Origin: DYQY01 sp964643725
GTDB lineage: Bacteria > Margulisbacteria > Riflemargulisbacteria > GWF2-35-9 > DYQY01
Direction: 5' to 3'
DNA length: 64,000 nt
Assembly (NCBI GenBank): GCA_964643725.1
Contig: CAZXTL010000006.1
Span: 15,804-79,803 of the forward strand
The position numbers were made by a program, and so were the translations under genes. A model generated the notes under the pieces. The model was given only the letters and a program-made list of their open reading frames with translations, was not told where the DNA came from and made no database searches. This document shows positions 8,262 to 16,171 of this stretch, piece by piece (positions within the stretch are counted from its first letter, which is position 1; each line of letters starts with the position of its first letter).

Positions 8262-9161
8262 TTAATCATTCAATCCATTTTCTCGAAGAAACTGATTTTG
8301 TTCTTTTAATCTTTCTCTATATATTTTATTATTTGCTTCATTCATAGCTTTTTGTTCTGGTGTTACAGGTCTAAATTCTTCTTTTATAATACCAACACCC
8401 TCTTTTACCATTCCAGAAAGAGAAGAACCAGATTGTGTAGGGAGCACTCCTGCGTCACTGGCACTAACCATTCCTCCAACACCTCCAAACATTGCTGCTG
8501 TACCAATAGCCTCAACTGTCTCTCCAGCCTTTCTATCTAAAGCATTCAATCCAAGCTTTTCAGCTGGATTTCTTCTTACTTCTTCAGCAATTGAAGTTGC
8601 TTTTTTCTTAGTATCAGTTAAAAAGTCGCCAGCCTTAGCGAATGCTTGTTTTGTTGCATCAACAGCCTTAACAAAAGAAGAACCTCCTTCATTTCCAAAA
8701 GACAATTTTATAGGTTCTCTCCTATTTGCACCAACTACTTTACCATCACGAGTAATGTCTTGCAGTGGGCCATAGATAATAGCATCAGTATAAATCGATT
8801 TTGGTTTTTGAAACCAAGGAGTAGCGTCATTAACCCTTTGTTGCTCTTGATTAACTAATTGCACAACCCTTGACCTACATTCTTCTATTGTTTCATATTG
8901 TCCAGCACCAACAATTAAAGTCGTTCCTTCAACTCGAGAAAAACCACCTCTACTCGGAGGTTCACTTAAAATCTCTCCTACTGATCTTGGCTCTACTGAG
9001 ACTGGGTTAGACCTTAACACTACCTGTGCTAATGCGTTGGTTCCACCATCTGGCAATTTTGCTATAGGTTGTCCTGCAAATTCATCTTGATTTGGAGCCG
9101 CTCCACCAGAGCTAACTTTATATACTTGATTAGTATTACTTATTCCATCTACTCCAACCAT
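8262..9161 (-). CDS. Orphan protein, first gene of cluster
   Basis: I choose the ATG at 9161, 8-9 nt after AAAGGGG; an in-frame GTG at 9170 overlaps that ribosome binding site. The 299-residue product has no signal peptide. The N-terminal third is Gly/Ser/Pro-rich and looks disordered. A middle segment (about 170-215) is rich in Lys and Ala and helical, followed by a Gly/Ala/Met segment (GTAAMFGGVGGMVSASDAG). The C-terminal 50 residues are charged and helical. The order of flexible head, small beta-rich partner and helical tail across the three genes could suggest a surface or secreted complex, but this is conjecture. Confidence 0.55.
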   Translation of the reverse strand: MVGVDGISNTNQVYKVSSGGAAPNQDEFAGQPIAKLPDGGTNALAQVVLRSNPVSVEPRSVGEILSEPPSRGGFSRVEGTTLIVGAGQYETIEECRSRVVQLVNQEQQRVNDATPWFQKPKSIYTDAIIYGPLQDITRDGKVVGANRREPIKLSFGNEGGSSFVKAVDATKQAFAKAGDFLTDTKKKATSIAEEVRRNPAEKLGLNALDRKAGETVEAIGTAAMFGGVGGMVSASDAGVLPTQSGSSLSGMVKEGVGIIKEEFRPVTPEQKAMNEANNKIYRERLKEQNQFLRENGLND

Positions 9162-9308
9162 TAAAACCACCCCTTTAATATATTTACTTTTCTATATGAT
9201 GCCCATTATTTGCATTTTCTAACATAAGGGATAACGTAGCTTAGAAAATAATTCTTGCAATAAAAATAATAATTTCAAAAAAGACTGAAACTAAAAGATT
9301 TTCTAATT

Positions 9309-10079
9309 CTATGGATAGGCTAAATCAGAAGAGTAATAGTCGTTCCAGTTAACAAGCGAATAATTAGAGGTTACTAAATATGCTCCCGATGGACCTGTAC
9401 CATCATAAGAAATCCAATTTCCAGAACTATTTTTTACTTCTGCTCTATAATGAACATAAGTTTCTTTTATTGAATTATTCATTTGGCTCTGAGAAAAATT
9501 TAAATTATTCTTAAGTAGCTTTACCTTTAAAGCATTGTATTCATCACCATCCATCCCTGGCGGATTGGCAGGCTCAGATAAAGGATTATTAGAATCATTA
9601 AAGTTCATATATTTTTTCCACGCAGTAATACGAACACTTTCATCTGGGGTCAGCCCATAATAAATAGCAATAGCATTAAAAATTGCAGCATAGTCCCAAC
9701 AAACACCATAAATCTTTCCATCAGAAGAAGAAACTCTCTCTACAACCATTTCAACTACTGGATAAATGCCAGGCAAAATATAATTCCAACGCATCGGATA
9801 AGAGACATCGGGGTTGGCACTGGGGCTTTTAAGCGACATATTGATATTTTGCCAACTAAGTATTGCATCTGCTATCTCAATATCAGAAGAAGAAGAATTG
9901 CGAGTGATTCCTAAATCCTGAGTTATACTTAAACTCTGAATATCTATAGAAGTTAACCCTACATATGGACATGATATTTGAAATTTTGAACTATTTCCCG
10001 ATGTATTAGAAGTAACGCCACATGAAGTTAACAAAAAAATTATTAAAAAACAAAAAGCTACTAATAATGCTTTGTTCAT
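9309..10079 (-). CDS. Lipoprotein with transglutaminase-like core
   Basis: The 256-residue protein begins with a lipoprotein signal (MNKALL..., lipobox LLTSC, lipidated Cys20). The centre carries GVCWDYAAIFNAIAIYYGL near residue 140, the pattern around the catalytic Cys of transglutaminase-like folds (CxDxA then a helix ending before a Gly). About 75 residues later, VHYRAEVKNSSGNWISYDGT matches the His and Asp strands of the same fold. Cys, His and Asp are thus all present, which favours an active thiol enzyme (protease or transferase) on the cell surface or in the periplasm. It is a single gene between the orphan cluster and tRNA-Thr. Substrate unknown. Confidence 0.65.
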   Translation of the reverse strand: MNKALLVAFCFLIIFLLTSCGVTSNTSGNSSKFQISCPYVGLTSIDIQSLSITQDLGITRNSSSSDIEIADAILSWQNINMSLKSPSANPDVSYPMRWNYILPGIYPVVEMVVERVSSSDGKIYGVCWDYAAIFNAIAIYYGLTPDESVRITAWKKYMNFNDSNNPLSEPANPPGMDGDEYNALKVKLLKNNLNFSQSQMNNSIKETYVHYRAEVKNSSGNWISYDGTGPSGAYLVTSNYSLVNWNDYYSSDLAYP

Positions 10080-10114
10080 AACAATAATTATATCATATCA
10101 TTCATGAAGAAAAA

Positions 10115-10190
10115 TGGAGCTCCCGCCCAGGATCGAACTGGGGACCTCAGCCTTACCATGGCTGCGCTCTACCAACTGAGCTACAGGAGC
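10115..10190 (-). tRNA. tRNA-Thr (anticodon GGT)
   Basis: Read on the minus strand, the 7-bp acceptor stem GCTCCTG pairs with CGGGAGC. The D-arm is TAGCTCAGTTGGTAGAGC. The anticodon stem CAGCC/GGCTG holds the loop ATGGTAA with anticodon GGT. The T-loop TTCGATC is present and the 3' CCA is encoded. Confidence 0.95.
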
Positions 10191-10234
10191 ATTGAAGAAA
10201 CTAAATTATATCACAGAGACTACTTACGTAAAGA

Positions 10235-11314
10235 CTAAAGAACCTTTTTCAGACACTCTATAAAAAATTTATTTTCTTCTGGTAATCCAATACTAACTCT
10301 AATGGCTAAAGGAAAGCCAAATCCAGTCATTGGTCTTATAATGACTCCTAGTTTCATCAAAGCCTGAAAAACGCTTTGTGCGTCTTTCTGAAGGTCTATG
10401 AAGATGAAATTAGCCTTGGTCGGAAGATATTTGAGTCCTAACTTATCAAGTTCTTTATAGAGATACTGTTTTTGCTTGTCGTTTGCGTGCCTAACTTCCT
10501 CTACCCATTGCGCTTCATCTAAAACTGCCAAAGCACATTCCTGTGCTAAAGAATTAATGTTAAAAGGTTGCCTTGCACGATTCAAGACATCGATAATCTC
10601 TTTAGATGCTATACCATAACCTATACGACATCCTGCTAAGGCATACACCTTTGAAAAGGTTCTTAGAATAATAATATTCTTATACTTATTTAATAGAGGT
10701 ATTGTCTCAGGATAATCATCACCATAAGCATATTCATAGTAAGCTTCATCAAGCACTATAAGCGTATCAGAAGGGACTTTGTCTAAGAATATTTCTAGCT
10801 CTTTAGCAGTAAAATAAGTACCTGTAGGGTTATTTGGGTTACATAAGAAAATCACATTAGTATCATCACCTAATGACTTTGCAAAACCAGGCAAGTCATA
10901 AGTGTAATCTTTTAAAGGAACCACTACTCTATTAGCGTTTAATAACCTTGCAACAAAATCATATTCAGAAAAAGTACCATTAGCTATTAAGGCAGAGTTG
11001 CCTTGGCCAAGATAAGCTAAAGCAATTATCTGAAGTATCTCATCAGATCCATTACCAAATATTAGTTGTTCATTATCAACTCCAAATTTCTCTGCTAACT
11101 TAGTTCGCAATTTAAAACATGAACCATCAGGATATAAAAACAAATCTTTTAGCTTACTTTGAACCTTTTCAATAACTCTTGTTGGAACACCAAGATTATT
11201 TTCATTACTAGCTAATTTAACAACTTTACTTATTCCAAGTTCCCGCTGCACCTCTTCAATAGGCTTACCAGGGACATAAGGCTTAACGTCTAGAATATTT
11301 TTATTTGCTTTCAT
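10235..11314 (-). CDS. hisC: Histidinol-phosphate aminotransferase
   Basis: The 359-residue length is typical. This PLP enzyme of fold type I converts imidazole-acetol phosphate to histidinol phosphate with glutamate as amino donor. Visible motifs: KLASNENNLG near residue 33, GNGSDEIL near 86, the CNPNNPTGT motif near 158, LDEAYYEY near 190, and RTFSKVYALAGCRIGYG near 220, with the Schiff-base Lys in SK. Related enzymes also act on aromatic amino acids, so specificity is inferred. No other his gene is adjacent; it stands as a single unit with tRNA-Thr 45 nt downstream. Confidence 0.92.
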   Translation of the reverse strand: MKANKNILDVKPYVPGKPIEEVQRELGISKVVKLASNENNLGVPTRVIEKVQSKLKDLFLYPDGSCFKLRTKLAEKFGVDNEQLIFGNGSDEILQIIALAYLGQGNSALIANGTFSEYDFVARLLNANRVVVPLKDYTYDLPGFAKSLGDDTNVIFLCNPNNPTGTYFTAKELEIFLDKVPSDTLIVLDEAYYEYAYGDDYPETIPLLNKYKNIIILRTFSKVYALAGCRIGYGIASKEIIDVLNRARQPFNINSLAQECALAVLDEAQWVEEVRHANDKQKQYLYKELDKLGLKYLPTKANFIFIDLQKDAQSVFQALMKLGVIIRPMTGFGFPLAIRVSIGLPEENKFFIECLKKVL

Positions 11315-11363
11315 AGTAAATTATTTTATCATGTTTTACTTTTTATTCCACTTCACAACTTAT

Positions 11364-11495
11364 AACCCCCTCAGCCCGTCTTCGCTATAGCTACGACGGA
11401 CAGCTCCCCTCTATGGGGGAGCAAAAAGAAGAACGAATATTCTCCCCCATAGTGGGGAGCTGTCCTGCGCCAGAAGGTGTAGGACAGAGGGGGTT
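11364..11495. repeat. 132-nt imperfect palindrome
   Basis: The outer arms are AACCCCCTC (11364) and GAGGGGGTT (11487). The inner arms GACAGCTCCCCTCTATGGGG and its near-exact reverse complement around 11441-11463 differ at about one base in 23. The whole unit could fold as a long hairpin. It lies between divergent hisC and the next orphan gene. Shorter relatives occur near 4854-4909 and 55448. Confidence 0.7.
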
Positions 11496-11510
11496 TTTGG
11501 AATAACCATT

Positions 11511-11542
11511 GAACCAGTGAACCATTGAACCAATGAACAAAT
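11511..11542. repeat. Tandem octamer repeat GAACCANT
   Basis: Four consecutive 8-nt units read GAACCAGT, GAACCATT, GAACCAAT, GAACAAAT. The same octamer occurs in reverse orientation at 51673-51704. It is non-coding. Confidence 0.7.
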
Positions 11543-11595
11543 AAATGTTTATTTTTTTAAATTATGGGCAAAACCTACTTAGTAAGGGGTGAACA

Positions 11596-12429
11596 ATGCA
11601 AAGCAATATATCAGTAAATAACATGCCAAACAATATTAGGACTTACTCTTCTTCTACTGAACAACAAATAAACAAAGATATGAAAGAGTACTTTGAGTCA
11701 GAAAAACAACCTGTTAATCCTGAGGCATTATCACAAAACATCAAAGGACTACTATCAAAACAACTAACAGTAAAAGATTTTGTCAAAAATATGATGAACT
11801 CAAATAATTCAAAAAACATTGAACAAATATCAAATATGCTTAAAGGATATAACGTTGAAACATTAGTTGAAAATATTCAAGATATGCCTAAACAAATGGA
11901 CAAACTATTAAACCAACCACAAACAAAATTACAACAAGACAACACAATGATGAACAATGCTCCTAAAATTGAAATGACTTCGCCAGAAGTACAAATAATG
12001 GCTTCTAATCTACTTGGTATGCTCAAAGAAGGAAAAATGAAAGAAGCACTTCAGACCTTTAACAAAAAAGGAGACGTTTTGGAAAAAATGTTAGACTCTT
12101 TTCTATCACAATCATCTCAATCAGCCAGAGATTCAGCAAACTTGCTTAACTTTATTCAAAATGTAATATCTCAGGGACTTGTCATATCACCTGAGCTTCA
12201 AAAGATGTTACAAGAAAAGTATAAAAAATTAGAAAAACATTTATCGTTCTCAGAAGAATTAGCAATAGAAAAAGAAGAGGATGTTAATAAACTAAGCCAA
12301 GAAGCTCAAGATTTTGTTAAACAAATAATGGACCTTAGACAACAACTAGAATTTATGGATAGCGAAACTGCTCAGGAAGTTTTATCTGCTTACGAAGATT
12401 TACTTGAACTAATAGGTGTTGAATCATGA
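11596..12429 (+). CDS. Orphan helical protein
   Basis: I do not recognise this 277-residue protein. It has no signal peptide. The N-terminal 30 residues are polar; the rest is predicted helical, with many Met, Gln, Asn and Lys residues and coiled-coil-like stretches near the C-terminus (YKKLEKHLSFSEELAIEKEE, then AQDFVKQIMDLRQQLEFM). A ribosome binding site (AAGGGGTG) precedes the ATG. Its stop overlaps the start of the next small gene (ATGA), so the two are translationally coupled. The composition would suit an export substrate, chaperone or structural helper; nothing more can be said. Confidence 0.6.
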   Translation: MQSNISVNNMPNNIRTYSSSTEQQINKDMKEYFESEKQPVNPEALSQNIKGLLSKQLTVKDFVKNMMNSNNSKNIEQISNMLKGYNVETLVENIQDMPKQMDKLLNQPQTKLQQDNTMMNNAPKIEMTSPEVQIMASNLLGMLKEGKMKEALQTFNKKGDVLEKMLDSFLSQSSQSARDSANLLNFIQNVISQGLVISPELQKMLQEKYKKLEKHLSFSEELAIEKEEDVNKLSQEAQDFVKQIMDLRQQLEFMDSETAQEVLSAYEDLLELIGVES

Positions 12430-12629
12430 TGGATGATAAGACCAGACACGTTGCTCTCTCATACAAAATCAATGAAATGATGCGTCATTATGATGAGCTA
12501 CCACCTGAAACCAGAGAAGAAATACTAAGATTCTTCAAAACCCCTGAAAGATTAATATCTTTAAGGTTAAACCCATTTAGCTTTGCACGACAAAAAAAAG
12601 CAAATAATTCGCTATATATAATGGTTTAA
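12426..12629 (+). CDS. Small orphan protein coupled to upstream gene
   Basis: The 67-residue product starts by a 4-nt ATGA overlap with the orphan gene before it; a second ATG follows directly at 12429. It is basic and helical in its first 40 residues (YKINEMMRHYDELPPETREEILRF) and has no membrane segment. It is not recognised. The overlap suggests the two proteins work together. argB starts 47 nt downstream, so the pair may or may not belong to the arg transcript. Confidence 0.5.
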   Translation: MMDDKTRHVALSYKINEMMRHYDELPPETREEILRFFKTPERLISLRLNPFSFARQKKANNSLYIMV

Positions 12630-12676
12630 CAATCTCTCTTCTTGTTATAGTCCACAAATAATAATAAAATGAATAT

Positions 12677-13531
12677 ATGATAGATAAATATATTGAAAAA
12701 GCAAAAGTATTATTAGAGGCATTGCCCTACATTCAAAAATTCTCTGGCAAAACGATTGTCATCAAATACGGTGGCGCTGCAATGGAGAATGAAGATTTAC
12801 AACGTTCTGTTGCTATGGACATAGTTCTCTTAAAATTCGTTGGGATTAACCCTGTTTTAGTTCATGGTGGTGGTAATGAAATAACTGCCTGGTTGGATAA
12901 ACTTAATATTGAAACTGAGTTCATCGACGGACTACGAAAAACCTCCAAAGAAGCCATGGAAGTAACAGAAATGGTTCTAACTGGTAAAGTTAATAAAGCT
13001 ATTGTCGGACTTATCAATAGCGAAGGTGGCAAGGCTATCGGACTAAGTGGCAAAGACGGAAACTTGATTCAAGGTGAAAAAATTGATGAAAAAAAGCTTG
13101 GACATGCAGGTAAAGTTACCAAAATAGACCCAAGTATAATATTAGACCTTATTGAAAAAGGATATATTCCAGTTATCTCAACGGTTGGCGTTGATAAAAA
13201 CAACGAAACACTAAACATTAATGCAGATTATGTTGCTTCAGATATTGCCATAGCAATCAAAGCAGAAAAACTTATCTATTTATCCAATGTTGAGGGCATA
13301 CTTAACGAAAAGAAAGAAATTATTAAGCAAATAGTAGCTGATGACGCAGAAAAACTGATAAAAAATGGCGTTATCTCTGGTGGAATGATACCGAAAATAA
13401 ACTCTTGCTTAGAATCTATCCAAGGCGGAGTTCATAACGTACACATCATAAGCGGCGAAATCCCCCACTCTATCCTTTTAGAGCTCTTCACAGACTATGG
13501 GATAGGTACAATGATTAAGAAAAAGGAATAA
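12677..13531 (+). CDS. argB: Acetylglutamate kinase
   Basis: The 284-residue protein is of normal length. It phosphorylates N-acetylglutamate in the second step of cytoplasmic arginine synthesis. Motifs of the amino acid kinase fold are visible: TIVIKYGGAAM near residue 25, VLVHGGGNEI near 60, GKDGNL near 124 and NINADYVASDIA near 180, with the C-terminal SGGMIPKI segment. argF starts 3 nt after the stop. Upstream, AT-rich DNA gives only a weak ribosome binding site. The arg genes of the other steps are not in view. Confidence 0.95.
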   Translation: MIDKYIEKAKVLLEALPYIQKFSGKTIVIKYGGAAMENEDLQRSVAMDIVLLKFVGINPVLVHGGGNEITAWLDKLNIETEFIDGLRKTSKEAMEVTEMVLTGKVNKAIVGLINSEGGKAIGLSGKDGNLIQGEKIDEKKLGHAGKVTKIDPSIILDLIEKGYIPVISTVGVDKNNETLNINADYVASDIAIAIKAEKLIYLSNVEGILNEKKEIIKQIVADDAEKLIKNGVISGGMIPKINSCLESIQGGVHNVHIISGEIPHSILLELFTDYGIGTMIKKKE

Positions 13532-13534
13532 TCA

Positions 13535-14449
13535 ATGAAACTCACTAACTTCATCAACATAGCCGATCTTTCTAAGGAAGATATCGATAAAATTATTGAT
13601 ATGGCTACAACTCTTAAAGAAGAGCACAAAAAAGGAATTACTAGAGATACCCTAAAGGGTAAATCTTTCGCTTTGATATTTGCTAAACCATCTACCAGAA
13701 CCTTTGTTTCATTTCACGTAGCCATTACACAACTTGGAGGCCATCCTATAAGCATTCATCAATCCTCTATGGGTGGAAGAGAAAGCTTGCACGACGTAGC
13801 AAAAACTCTTTCTCGATACGTAGATGGAATAATTATTAGAACTTTTGCCCATGATGATGTTGTAGAGCTAGCAAAACATTCATCTGTGCCTATCATAAAT
13901 GCTCTTACAGATAAATATCATCCATGCCAAGTTATGGCTGACTATATGACAATGAAAGAAAAAATCAAAAAAGATAAAATTAAAATAGCCTATCTAGGAG
14001 ATGGCTTTAATATTGCCAACTCACTACTTCTTATCTCAGCTAAAACTGGCATGGACATCACAATTGCTTCACCAAAAGGATTTGAACCTGACAATGATGT
14101 AGTAAAAGCAGCCAAACATGACGCTATAAAAAGTACATGTAAAATAACTATTACTAATGACCCAAATAAAGCTGTTGCCGGCGCAGATGTTGTTTATACT
14201 GACACCTGGACATCAATGGGAATGGAAGAAGAAGCCAAAAAAAGAATTAAAATTTTTGCAAACTTCCAAGTTAATGGAAAACTATTCGCGTTAGCAGACA
14301 AAGATGCTATCTTCATGCACTGTCTACCAGCTCATCGAGGACAAGAAATAACAGATGAAGTTATAGATTGTGATAGATCTGTTGTCTTTGACGAAGCAGA
14401 AAATAGACTCTGGACTCAAAAAGCCATACTAGAATTAATGTACCAATAA
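13535..14449 (+). CDS. argF: Ornithine carbamoyltransferase
   Basis: The 304-residue enzyme joins carbamoyl phosphate to ornithine to give citrulline. The carbamoyl-phosphate loop reads KPSTRTFVSFHVAITQLGGH near residue 52; most relatives have STRTRVSFE, so Phe and His replace Arg and Glu. The catalytic Arg of STRT is kept. Other signatures are intact: SRYVDGIIIRT near 100, HPCQVMAD near 130 and the ornithine-side HCLPAHRG near 268. argB is 3 nt upstream and the GlmU-like gene 9 nt downstream, so the three form one operon. Biosynthetic versus catabolic direction is inferred from argB. Confidence 0.92.
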   Translation: MKLTNFINIADLSKEDIDKIIDMATTLKEEHKKGITRDTLKGKSFALIFAKPSTRTFVSFHVAITQLGGHPISIHQSSMGGRESLHDVAKTLSRYVDGIIIRTFAHDDVVELAKHSSVPIINALTDKYHPCQVMADYMTMKEKIKKDKIKIAYLGDGFNIANSLLLISAKTGMDITIASPKGFEPDNDVVKAAKHDAIKSTCKITITNDPNKAVAGADVVYTDTWTSMGMEEEAKKRIKIFANFQVNGKLFALADKDAIFMHCLPAHRGQEITDEVIDCDRSVVFDEAENRLWTQKAILELMYQ

Positions 14450-14458
14450 GGAGTAACC

Positions 14459-15418
14459 ATGTTTAATACTATCATTCTTGCTGCTGGTAAAGGGACCAGA
14501 CTGAAAACAGAAAGCAGTAAAGTTGCTGTTGAGCTTATAAATAAACCTATCATACTGCACCTATTGGATAACATTGCAAAATGTATCATCCAAAAAGATA
14601 CCTATCTAATAATTGGTCACAAAGGTGAAGAAGTACAAGCAATAGTCAAAAGCAAGTACCCTAACTCACAATTTGTTTGGCAAAGAGAACAACTTGGAAC
14701 AGGACACGCTGTTGCTCAAGTTGAGTCAGCAATCAATATGAAAAACCCTTCAACGCTAATTCTTGCTGGAGATGTACCTCTTGTTAGCGGAGAAATGATT
14801 AAGAACTTCTTTGAATATCATGATGATCAGAAGTCAGACATAACAGTTCTAACTACAAAAATAGATAACCCAAGTGGTTATGGAAGAATTATTAGAGATA
14901 ACAGCTTTAACAGACTTTTAAAAATAGTTGAAGAAAAAGACGCTGATGAATCAGAAAGAAAAATAAATGAAATAAATTCAGGAATATATTTAGTTAAAAC
15001 AAGTATACTCTTTGAACTGCTAAAGGAAATAAAACCTAATAATACACAAAAAGAGTTCTATCTTACTGATATTATTAAAATAGGAAATGAAAAACGTTTA
15101 AGTATTCATCCTTACTTATTTGGAGAATATGAACTACTAAGAGGCATAAACTCTAGACATGACCTAGCAAGTATTGCTCAATATATCTATAAATCATCCA
15201 TAGAAAAACACCTATCCAATGGTGTTACACTGCTCAGTCCAGAGACAACTTACATTGAACCAGAAGTTACAATCGAAAAAGACGTAGTGATTGAACCGTT
15301 CGTACACTTAAAAGGAAATTGTCTGATAAAACAAGGGTCTAGGGTTTGCAGTCATGTCTATTTACAGGATTATGTCTCAAAACCAGAAGAAATCATTAAA
15401 CCCTACTTTAAAAATTAG
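14459..15418 (+). CDS. GlmU-like UDP-sugar pyrophosphorylase with shortened C-terminus
   Basis: A GGAG ribosome binding site precedes the ATG. Residues 1-225 are a complete nucleotidyltransferase domain: LAAGKGTR near 7, QREQLGTGHAV near 75, GDVPLV near 100, EINSGIY near 176. Bifunctional GlmU is about 450 residues with a long left-handed beta-helix acetyltransferase. Here only about 60 residues of hexapeptide-like repeats remain (TYIEPEVTIEKDVVIEPFVHLKG) and the protein ends at 319, so the acetyltransferase site is missing. It most likely makes UDP-GlcNAc or a related nucleotide sugar; the acetyl-transfer step would need another gene. No frameshift is seen near the end. Confidence 0.8.
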   Translation: MFNTIILAAGKGTRLKTESSKVAVELINKPIILHLLDNIAKCIIQKDTYLIIGHKGEEVQAIVKSKYPNSQFVWQREQLGTGHAVAQVESAINMKNPSTLILAGDVPLVSGEMIKNFFEYHDDQKSDITVLTTKIDNPSGYGRIIRDNSFNRLLKIVEEKDADESERKINEINSGIYLVKTSILFELLKEIKPNNTQKEFYLTDIIKIGNEKRLSIHPYLFGEYELLRGINSRHDLASIAQYIYKSSIEKHLSNGVTLLSPETTYIEPEVTIEKDVVIEPFVHLKGNCLIKQGSRVCSHVYLQDYVSKPEEIIKPYFKN

Positions 15419-15439
15419 TCATTTGATTGTAAAATGACT
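15417..15439 (+). terminator. Possible weak terminator after the GlmU-like gene
   Basis: The stem AGTCATTT pairs with AAATGACT around a 7-nt loop and is followed by TTCGGCTTTCCTTT. The stem overlaps the stop codon and the T-tract is interrupted. Confidence 0.35.
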
Positions 15440-15500
15440 TTCGGCTTTCCTTTGGTAAGGCTGTATTTGTTTAAATAGCTTTTAGCTAGAATCTACTAAT

Positions 15501-15588
15501 GGAGAGTTGGCCGAGCGGCTGATGGCGGTAGTCTTGAAAACTATTGTACAGCAATGTACCGGGGGTTCAAATCCCTCACTCTCCGCCA
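15501..15588 (+). tRNA. tRNA-Ser (anticodon TGA)
   Basis: Acceptor GGAGAGT pairs with ACTCTCC. The gene has the long variable arm typical of serine tRNAs (TATTGTACAGCAATGTACC), the anticodon loop CTTGAAA with anticodon TGA, and an encoded CCA. It abuts the assembly gap directly. Confidence 0.95.
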
Positions 15589-15688
15589 NNNNNNNNNNNN
15601 NNNNNNNNNNNNNNNNNNNNNNNNNNNNNNNNNNNNNNNNNNNNNNNNNNNNNNNNNNNNNNNNNNNNNNNNNNNNNNNNNNNNNNNN
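15589..15688. other. Assembly gap of 100 N
   Basis: Exactly 100 undetermined bases. The 55 bases before the gap (15534-15588) are identical to the 55 bases after it (15689-15743). This is what is expected when two contigs that overlap by one assembly k-mer are joined with a fixed-length gap. Confidence 0.97.
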
Positions 15689-15743
15689 TTGAAAACTATT
15701 GTACAGCAATGTACCGGGGGTTCAAATCCCTCACTCTCCGCCA
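15689..15743 (+). pseudogene. Repeated 3' part of tRNA-Ser at the right gap edge
   Basis: This stretch repeats the anticodon loop to CCA of the tRNA-Ser before the gap, base for base over 55 nt. It is either the overlap of two contig ends (most likely) or the tail of a second tRNA-Ser copy whose 5' half lies in the gap. It should not be counted as a separate gene. Confidence 0.75.
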
Positions 15744-15772
15744 CAAAATAGATTCTTTAGTTCTTGGTTAAT

Positions 15773-15846
15773 TGGCCTATGGTGTAATGGTAACACAACT
15801 GGTTTTGGTCCAGTCGTTTGAGGTTCGAGTCCTTATAGGCCAGCCA
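15773..15846 (+). tRNA. tRNA-Gln (anticodon TTG)
   Basis: Acceptor TGGCCTA pairs with TAGGCCA, followed by discriminator G and an encoded CCA. The anticodon arm CTGG/CCAG holds TTTTGGT with anticodon TTG. The T-loop is GGTTCGAGTCC. Its 3' end is duplicated 270 nt downstream. Confidence 0.95.
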
Positions 15847-15867
15847 TTTTACTTTGTAAAATGGCTG
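15841..15867 (+). terminator. Hairpin built on the tRNA-Gln 3' end
   Basis: A perfect 12-bp stem, CAGCCATTTTAC with GTAAAATGGCTG, with a 3-nt loop begins in the tRNA acceptor end and discriminator. No T-run follows, so it may serve as a processing or weak termination signal rather than a standard terminator. Confidence 0.4.
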
Positions 15868-16098
15868 TATCACACTTTCTTAATAAAATAATCTCACTAT
15901 TTAATTATATTTTCTAAGTATATGTTCATATAAGGACTCTTGATTTCTTATTGAAAATAAGCGCAGCGAAATTTGAATTAAGAAATCATTCTCAAAGCTT
16001 TTAGCTTTGAGAGAACCTCATTGAGGTTCAGAAACAACCCCGCTTAGCGGCTGGTCGAGGTTAGCGGTTGTCCCTAGCCCTGTACTCAGGGCGACGGT

Positions 16099-16154
16099 GT
16101 CCTTATAGGCCAGCCATTTTATTAATAAAACAATCTCACTATTTAATTATATTT
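16099..16154 (+). repeat. Duplicated tRNA-Gln tail and flank
   Basis: Bases 16099-16121 repeat 15829-15851 exactly (23 nt, the tRNA 3' end with CCA). Bases 16123-16154 repeat 15881-15912 with one mismatch (32 nt). The second copy lacks the hairpin-bearing 29 nt in between. Between the copies lie about 190 nt of palindrome-rich, non-coding DNA: stems TCTCAAAGC/GCTTTGAGA, GAACCTC/GAGGTTC and GCCCTG/CAGGGC. The arrangement resembles attachment-site duplication at a tRNA end, but no integrase is present. Confidence 0.75.
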
Positions 16155-16171
16155 ACTCATGAAACACTACA

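Noticed and set aside
11511..11542. CRISPR-like direct repeats
   Set aside because: Units are 8 nt and contiguous with no spacers; no cas gene is in the window.
15689..15743. A second tRNA-Ser gene after the gap
   Set aside because: The stretch is exactly the last 55 nt of the first copy, best explained by contig overlap; the 5' half of a second tRNA is not seen.
16099..16121. A second tRNA-Gln
   Set aside because: Only the 3' end of the acceptor and its flank are repeated; no anticodon arm precedes it.
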